From assembly GCA_017464085.1 (NCBI GenBank), contig JAFUEE010000110.1, forward strand, positions 1-47,839: a stretch of DNA of 47,839 bases, written 5' to 3'. This document shows positions 43,639 through 47,839 of this stretch, piece after piece; position 1 is the first letter of the stretch; each line of letters opens with the position of its first letter. The position numbers were made by a program, and so were the translations under genes. This DNA comes from Pseudomonadota bacterium. Its GTDB lineage: Bacteria > Myxococcota_A > Bradymonadia > UBA4248. The notes under the pieces were generated by a model that ran no database searches, was not told the origin of the DNA, and saw nothing but the letters and a program-made list of their open reading frames with translations.

Positions 43639-44259
43639 TTATGCGGGCAAGATCCCGTCAATCTGTCGGAGGACCTGATCGTAGATCTCAATAATGCGCT
43701 GGCCTTGTAACCTGTTTCTGTAGATATCACCAAGCGCTTTATAGTTATTTACAGTGTTTGCTGGTGGTTCGGAATACGCTTCCCAGATTTCGTCTTTCAG
43801 CAGGAGTGCATCGGCTGACATGGAGCGCAGATTGTGTATCTTGTCGCAGCAGGAGATCAGCACGATCCCGAGCGGTGCTTTTCGCAGTTTGGCTTTATAA
43901 ATCTCGTTTCGTTCGGCTTTTGGCGGTTTGATGCCGTTTACGGGGATGCTGTCCGAGAGCATCATGACATAGTCAGCGATTTTTTCGCCAAATTCTTTTT
44001 TGAGGAGATTGTAAGTTTCCTGGCCGCCCTGATCTTCGATCGTGTCATGGAGTATGGCCGTGATCACGAAGTCTTCCGCATCGTTGGGATCATTGCAGAT
44101 GAACCCGATGTTTTCGGTCACAAGCGCGCATACGGACATCAGGTGGCACATGAACGGCGTGTGAATATTTTTGCGCTTTTGAGTGCGATGCAGTCGGCTG
44201 GCAAGACAGAATGCTTTGTCAAATCGCTCGGTCAATGCAAATTCATAGAATTCAGTCAT
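43639..44259 (-). CDS. SpoT/Mesh1-like HD-domain hydrolase
   Basis: I chose the ATG at 44259, with GGAGG at 44267-44271; a TTG at 44265 is also in frame. The 206-residue product has the RelA/SpoT-type hydrolase pattern: a His after TPF in HTPFMCHLMSV (H39), HDTIED (H71-D76), and CCDKIHNLRSM. No synthetase, TGS or ACT domain is present. Single-domain proteins of this type hydrolyse (p)ppGpp or related nucleotides. That activity is inferred. The gene starts 2 bp after the stop of the FGGY-like gene. Confidence 0.85.
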   Translation of the reverse strand: MTEFYEFALTERFDKAFCLASRLHRTQKRKNIHTPFMCHLMSVCALVTENIGFICNDPNDAEDFVITAILHDTIEDQGGQETYNLLKKEFGEKIADYVMMLSDSIPVNGIKPPKAERNEIYKAKLRKAPLGIVLISCCDKIHNLRSMSADALLLKDEIWEAYSEPPANTVNNYKALGDIYRNRLQGQRIIEIYDQVLRQIDGILPA

Positions 44260-44261
44260 GA

Positions 44262-45776
44262 TCAATCCTCCAGAGAGCAGTGTGCGCGCAGCGCACAGTG
44301 GACTTGATAGTGCCGCGAATAATACGCGCTTCTTTGCCCGGGTTCAACGATTGTTGCCTGCATGGACGGTCTTTCTGCGGGGGGGAGTCCAAGCATGCGC
44401 ATGAGCGCGAGGCAAATGCCAAAAGCGGACATTACGGAGGATTCTTCGGTGATGACGTACACATCTGCGTTCAGGATATCGGCGGCCCATTGCGCGCACG
44501 CCTGAGGCCAGGGCGCTTCCAGGAGGAGGCGTACAGGTCCGTCAGCGCCGTGTTCCAGTCGTTCCCTGCGTTCCCTGAGCGCGTAACACATGCCTTCGAA
44601 TGCCGATCTTGCGAGATCGCAGTCGTCGTGCGCGTTGCGCAGCCCGACAATCTGGCATCCGTCTGCGCCAAACAGCGTGTGCAGTCCATGGCTGCCGAGC
44701 GGCGCGTGCTTGAGCGCTTTGAAATCAAGAACAGGGGTGCCCGGTGTGTACAGGCGTTCACATGCGTGCTCGAAGAGGCGCGATCTGACAGAGCGTAATG
44801 ATATGCCGTAGCATGCGAGCGCCGTTCCCGGGCCTGGTTCGACGGAAAGCGGCATCGTTTCGTGCCAGGCGCGTGTCCAGTCATCGGCGGTCATGTCGTC
44901 CGTGTCGTTGCCCGAGGCTTCTGTTTTGGCATCTGGGGTGTCATTGACAGTGAGCTCGTATTTAGCAAGCGCGGAGACGCCTGAAGTCCAGTGCGCGCGC
45001 ATTTCCGTTCCCAATTCAGCAGACCATGACAAGGGATTGGCGGCGCTTGCATAGGCTCTCCCAGCATTCGCTGAGCCCATATCGAACACGGGGATGCCGG
45101 AAAGACCGGCAAGCCCGGGGATATCAGTCGCGCGAAGCCTGCCGGGCATGTCAGGGGCGATTTTTCCGACAAGATGTCCGCATCTCGCGCGTTTCATGGA
45201 TAATTCGGGATGCACTCCAAGCGCAGAGAAGAAAGCCTCCTGTGACAAGTCCTCGAATGCCGGAAAGTGATCAGGCACGCAGAGCGGCAGACATGTGCAC
45301 GCGGGATTGCCGGTCAGCCACAGCGCTGCGGCTGCGCCCATCGAGAGCAGGCCGAGAGGCTCGGTGATGCCGAGCGTTGGCGACTGGACTTGGATGCCTC
45401 GCAATACGCTTTGCCGGTATGCCTGCACGAGCGAAGCATCGCCTGCGAACTTGTCAGGAACATCCCGGCGCGGCAATTCGATCGGCGCGTCTGTCAAAAA
45501 TGGTGTCAGGAACTCGCGATTTTTGTCTGCGAATGCGGCGGTTTCCCTGTCTGGGCTGCAGAGGCCGATGGCAAGCGGCAGTTCCGTTGCCTGCGAGCGG
45601 AGCGTTTCAAGCGCATGCGCGATCAGGCGTCGGACGGCTTCCGAGGCGATGCCGTGCAGACCGTAAGCCCGAGACTCTGGCCAGGATGCTGAAAATGTCC
45701 GGTGCTTGCCGGTCGTGGAAAGCGCGCACGCGCCGAGGCCGTGTGTTGTCAGCGATATTGTCCAGATCTCAGGCAT
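44262..45776 (-). CDS. Degenerate FGGY-family kinase-like protein
   Basis: The product has 504 residues with the two-domain FGGY sugar-kinase layout. The clearest match is in the C-terminal half: RNAHDDCDLARSAFEGMCYALRER, then a late AFGICLALMRMLGL and YYSRHYQVH. The middle has VGKIAPDMPGRLRATDIPGLAGLSGIPVFDMGS. The N-terminal phosphate loop (normally D-x-G-T-S/T) is LTTHGLG, and the usual catalytic Asp after the G-P-V segment is not evident (SANAGR). A non-catalytic or altered role is likely. A cysteine-rich lipoprotein gene is 13 bp upstream and the HD hydrolase gene 2 bp downstream. Confidence 0.7.
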   Translation of the reverse strand: MPEIWTISLTTHGLGACALSTTGKHRTFSASWPESRAYGLHGIASEAVRRLIAHALETLRSQATELPLAIGLCSPDRETAAFADKNREFLTPFLTDAPIELPRRDVPDKFAGDASLVQAYRQSVLRGIQVQSPTLGITEPLGLLSMGAAAALWLTGNPACTCLPLCVPDHFPAFEDLSQEAFFSALGVHPELSMKRARCGHLVGKIAPDMPGRLRATDIPGLAGLSGIPVFDMGSANAGRAYASAANPLSWSAELGTEMRAHWTSGVSALAKYELTVNDTPDAKTEASGNDTDDMTADDWTRAWHETMPLSVEPGPGTALACYGISLRSVRSRLFEHACERLYTPGTPVLDFKALKHAPLGSHGLHTLFGADGCQIVGLRNAHDDCDLARSAFEGMCYALRERRERLEHGADGPVRLLLEAPWPQACAQWAADILNADVYVITEESSVMSAFGICLALMRMLGLPPAERPSMQATIVEPGQRSAYYSRHYQVHCALRAHCSLED

Positions 45777-45789
45777 GATCTATCCTTGT

Positions 45790-47721
45790 TTATTTGGCGC
45801 ACTGGCCGTCGTCCGCGCAGCCCTTTTTCGTGTCACAGATATCCGTGTCGGTATGGATATACAGATATACGCCGTTTGACTTCTGGCACTCGTACACATT
45901 GGATGTCGTGAGGCCCCAGCTGTTGGCGGAGCATTCATATTTTTTCGGGTCGGAAGGCTTGCATGACTGGATGCAGTCCACAGTTGCCTCGCTATCGACT
46001 GTTGTCGGCTGGCAGGTCTCGTTGTAATCGCATTTTTCGACGGTCACAATATCTTCTTTGAGGTCCGAGTCATATTCGCAGGTCACGGCGCGAGACGAAT
46101 CCTTGCAATAGGGGGTGAAAGTCTTGGAATTGCAGGTTTTGCCTGCATCGGGAATGCCTTCGGTGTAATCGACGCATTTGCCGGCTTCGCAGCTGATGTC
46201 GCACATCACGAACGAGCCCTGCACCATGTCGAGCCCCAGCCTGCCGTCGCCGTTGTCGGCATCGACCGAGATGCATTCATAGACGCTCTGATAGGCCGTT
46301 TCGGAGAACGTGATGCACTGGTTGATATGCTGTCCCTTGGTCTTGCAGGGCTCGAAACAGCGCGCGGATGCGATTGTATTTTCGAGCACGACGCCGCAGA
46401 TCATGTTGTCCTTGCTGCAGTCCGCAGCTTTGGCGGTGACTTTCTTGTTCGTGCAAGTGACGGGCACTTCGCCGATGCATGTCTCGCTGAACGTCTCCAC
46501 GGTGCATTTGTCGCCGATTTTGGCGGTATTTTTGTCGATGCATCTGCCGTTGACGCACTGTTTGCCGTTGCAGTCCTCGCGCGTGACCGATTTCTGGTCG
46601 CACTGCACGAGCGTCCGGTCGTCGGCGCAGTAGGGGATGAACGTCGCTTCGTCGCAGCGCCCGTCGACGACGGCGCTGACGCATTGCGGGGAGCCGCTCG
46701 AATCATCGCAGTACATCTGTTTGCCGCATGTCTCGTAGGTGGCTTTTCCATTTTCGCATTTGCGGATTGTCGTGCCGTCCTGGCTGCATGATGTCTCAAA
46801 ATCGCAGTCGGTCTCGGCGGATGAATCGACGCATTCGCCGTTGACGCAGAGCTTGCCGTTCGGGCAGGCGACTTTTTCGAGCTTGCCGGTGGCTGTGCTG
46901 CATGCGAGCTTTGTGCTGAGGTCGAAGCAGGAGGGGGTTATGTTTTCGGGGCATGCGACTGTCTTGCAAGCGCCGTTCTCGCAGCCATCGATGCATCGCT
47001 CGGAAACGTATTCATTGCCGGTGTCGCGGTCGCATGTGATGACGTGCCCGCCTTTGCACTGAGGCGCGTCATAGTCGCAGCCCTCATCGAGTTCCCAGTC
47101 GACGCAGACGCCGTTCTGGCAGTCCTGTTCGCAGTATTCCACGACAGTCTCGGCGCCGTTCTGGCACTCGATGGCGAATGCGGACGAATTGCAGCGCCTG
47201 CCGGGCCAGTCGCATTTGGGTTCTGGCGCGTCCGGATCGGGGATGCAGCTGTCATTTTTGCAGCCGTTTTTGCAGGTTTCCACGAGGCGCTGAGAGCCGT
47301 TGTCGCATCTGTAAACATTGCCGTTCATGCAGATATTGCCGGCATAGCTGCACTGCTGAGCGGGGGGGGCTTGTGTCTTGCAGGCGCCGTATTCGCATCC
47401 GAGCGCGCAGTGTTGAGCGATCTGGATCTGGCCATTCGCGCATGTGACGACGCTCGTGTTATCCGGACTGCACTGCGGGGTGGTGAACGAGCACTGCGCT
47501 GAGGGCTGATCTTGTGTCTTGCAAGCGCCGTATTCGCATCCGAGCAGGCAGTTCTGCGCGCTCATCTGTCCGTTGGTGCAGGAGACGAGCGTGTGGCTGT
47601 CCGCGCACTGTGTGCCGATGAAAGTGCAGCCCTGTGGGGTGTTTTCGGTCTTTTCATCGTCGCATCCGAGGGTGAGCGAGAGGCAGAGGAGGCAGGCGGC
47701 ATAGCGAGTCAGGTGGTTCAT
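45790..47721 (-). CDS. Large cysteine-rich lipoprotein built of six-cysteine modules
   Basis: The product has 643 residues with lipobox TLGC and an acidic spacer. About 11 modules follow, each near 40-55 residues: Cys, a short loop, Cys, a longer loop with NG or DG turns, then C-x3-C-x3-6-C. Example landmarks are CLLGCEYGACK, CALGCEYGACK and CKNGCKNDSC. No catalytic domain is seen. It is the first gene of the five-gene unit ending with the Nudix-RlmN fusion. It probably forms a disulfide-rich rod outside the cell. Confidence 0.88.
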   Translation of the reverse strand: MNHLTRYAACLLCLSLTLGCDDEKTENTPQGCTFIGTQCADSHTLVSCTNGQMSAQNCLLGCEYGACKTQDQPSAQCSFTTPQCSPDNTSVVTCANGQIQIAQHCALGCEYGACKTQAPPAQQCSYAGNICMNGNVYRCDNGSQRLVETCKNGCKNDSCIPDPDAPEPKCDWPGRRCNSSAFAIECQNGAETVVEYCEQDCQNGVCVDWELDEGCDYDAPQCKGGHVITCDRDTGNEYVSERCIDGCENGACKTVACPENITPSCFDLSTKLACSTATGKLEKVACPNGKLCVNGECVDSSAETDCDFETSCSQDGTTIRKCENGKATYETCGKQMYCDDSSGSPQCVSAVVDGRCDEATFIPYCADDRTLVQCDQKSVTREDCNGKQCVNGRCIDKNTAKIGDKCTVETFSETCIGEVPVTCTNKKVTAKAADCSKDNMICGVVLENTIASARCFEPCKTKGQHINQCITFSETAYQSVYECISVDADNGDGRLGLDMVQGSFVMCDISCEAGKCVDYTEGIPDAGKTCNSKTFTPYCKDSSRAVTCEYDSDLKEDIVTVEKCDYNETCQPTTVDSEATVDCIQSCKPSDPKKYECSANSWGLTTSNVYECQKSNGVYLYIHTDTDICDTKKGCADDGQCAK

Positions 47722-47774
47722 GAGGGACTCCGGTGGAATAAAATAATGCTTTGGGGATGGTGGCTGTTTTGTTT

Positions 47775-47839
47775 CGGGGGGAAGCGTCCCCCCGCGCGGC
47801 TATTTCGAGCAGGGGCGCATTGCGCCATTGCTCGAAATA
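47775..47839. repeat. GC hairpin and a bulged hairpin cut by the window edge
   Basis: CGGGGGG/CCCCCCG lies at 47775-47794. Then the outer left arm GCGCGGC (47794-47800) leads to inner TATTTCGAGCA/TGCTCGAAATA. The right outer arm would begin just after 47839, where the window ends. It lies upstream of the lipoprotein gene at 47721. Confidence 0.7.

Overview
The window is mid-GC by eye and gene-dense. It has the habits of a diderm, surface-lipoprotein-rich bacterium. The best lineage clue is the protein at 36894-39380, which ends in a Cys-Ser motif, a hydrophobic helix and an Arg cluster. That is the layout of the MYXO-CTERM sorting signal. Many lipobox signal peptides, a kinase with a zinc-ribbon-like start and TPRs, and cysteine-rich surface proteins also fit a Myxococcota or former Deltaproteobacteria lineage. 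BspA/DUF285 repeat proteins and an AAA-ATPase-like/PD-(D/E)XK gene are common in host-associated anaerobes, so a host-associated member is plausible. This is inference, not proof.

Layout: 1-2550 is the start of a minus-strand BspA-like lipoprotein that runs off the left edge. 2954-4191 is a two-gene exported-protein operon. 4245-7838 is a large membrane protein with a degenerate kinase domain. 8558-9746 is an RNA-rich unit: tRNA-Ser, three identical tRNA-Arg(ACG), tadA (whose enzyme modifies that tRNA-Arg), two more tRNA-Ser, then 4.5S SRP RNA. 10047-13490 holds a lipoprotein, thrS and a tiny basic protein. 13664-15753 is an AAA/PD-(D/E)XK gene bracketed by 200-bp direct repeats. 15763-19746 is a second BspA-like lipoprotein with a TPR/membrane partner. 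20090-23147 has a ComEC-like MBL lipoprotein and tsaD. 23615-30944 holds a PEGA-like membrane protein, cysteine-rich lipoproteins, a condensation-like acyltransferase and rnhB. 31278-36614 has rlmI, a leaderless SH3b/NlpC-like hydrolase, folC and murI. 36894-39380 is a NAGPA-SLH-MYXO-CTERM protein. 39517-41565 is an unknown gene with dapA-dapB. 41687-47721 is a five-gene minus-strand operon: cysteine-rich lipoprotein, degenerate FGGY protein, SpoT-like HD hydrolase, membrane protein and a Nudix-RlmN fusion.

How the genes fit together: the housekeeping content leans to translation and RNA modification (tadA, thrS, tsaD, rlmI, rlmN, tRNAs, ffs) and to cell-wall precursors (murI, dapA, dapB). 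The accessory content is envelope proteins built from a recurrent six-cysteine module, BspA repeats, SLH and SH3b domains.

Most gaps contain dispersed repeats. One family of at least 13 hairpins shares a fixed geometry: an outer stem, one unpaired G (or C on the other strand), then an inner stem opening with TAT/ATA. Arm sequences differ from copy to copy but remain complementary. A second element is a pair of hairpins around CCCGGGGTTGCG. Heptamer and octamer microsatellites sit beside several of the hairpins.
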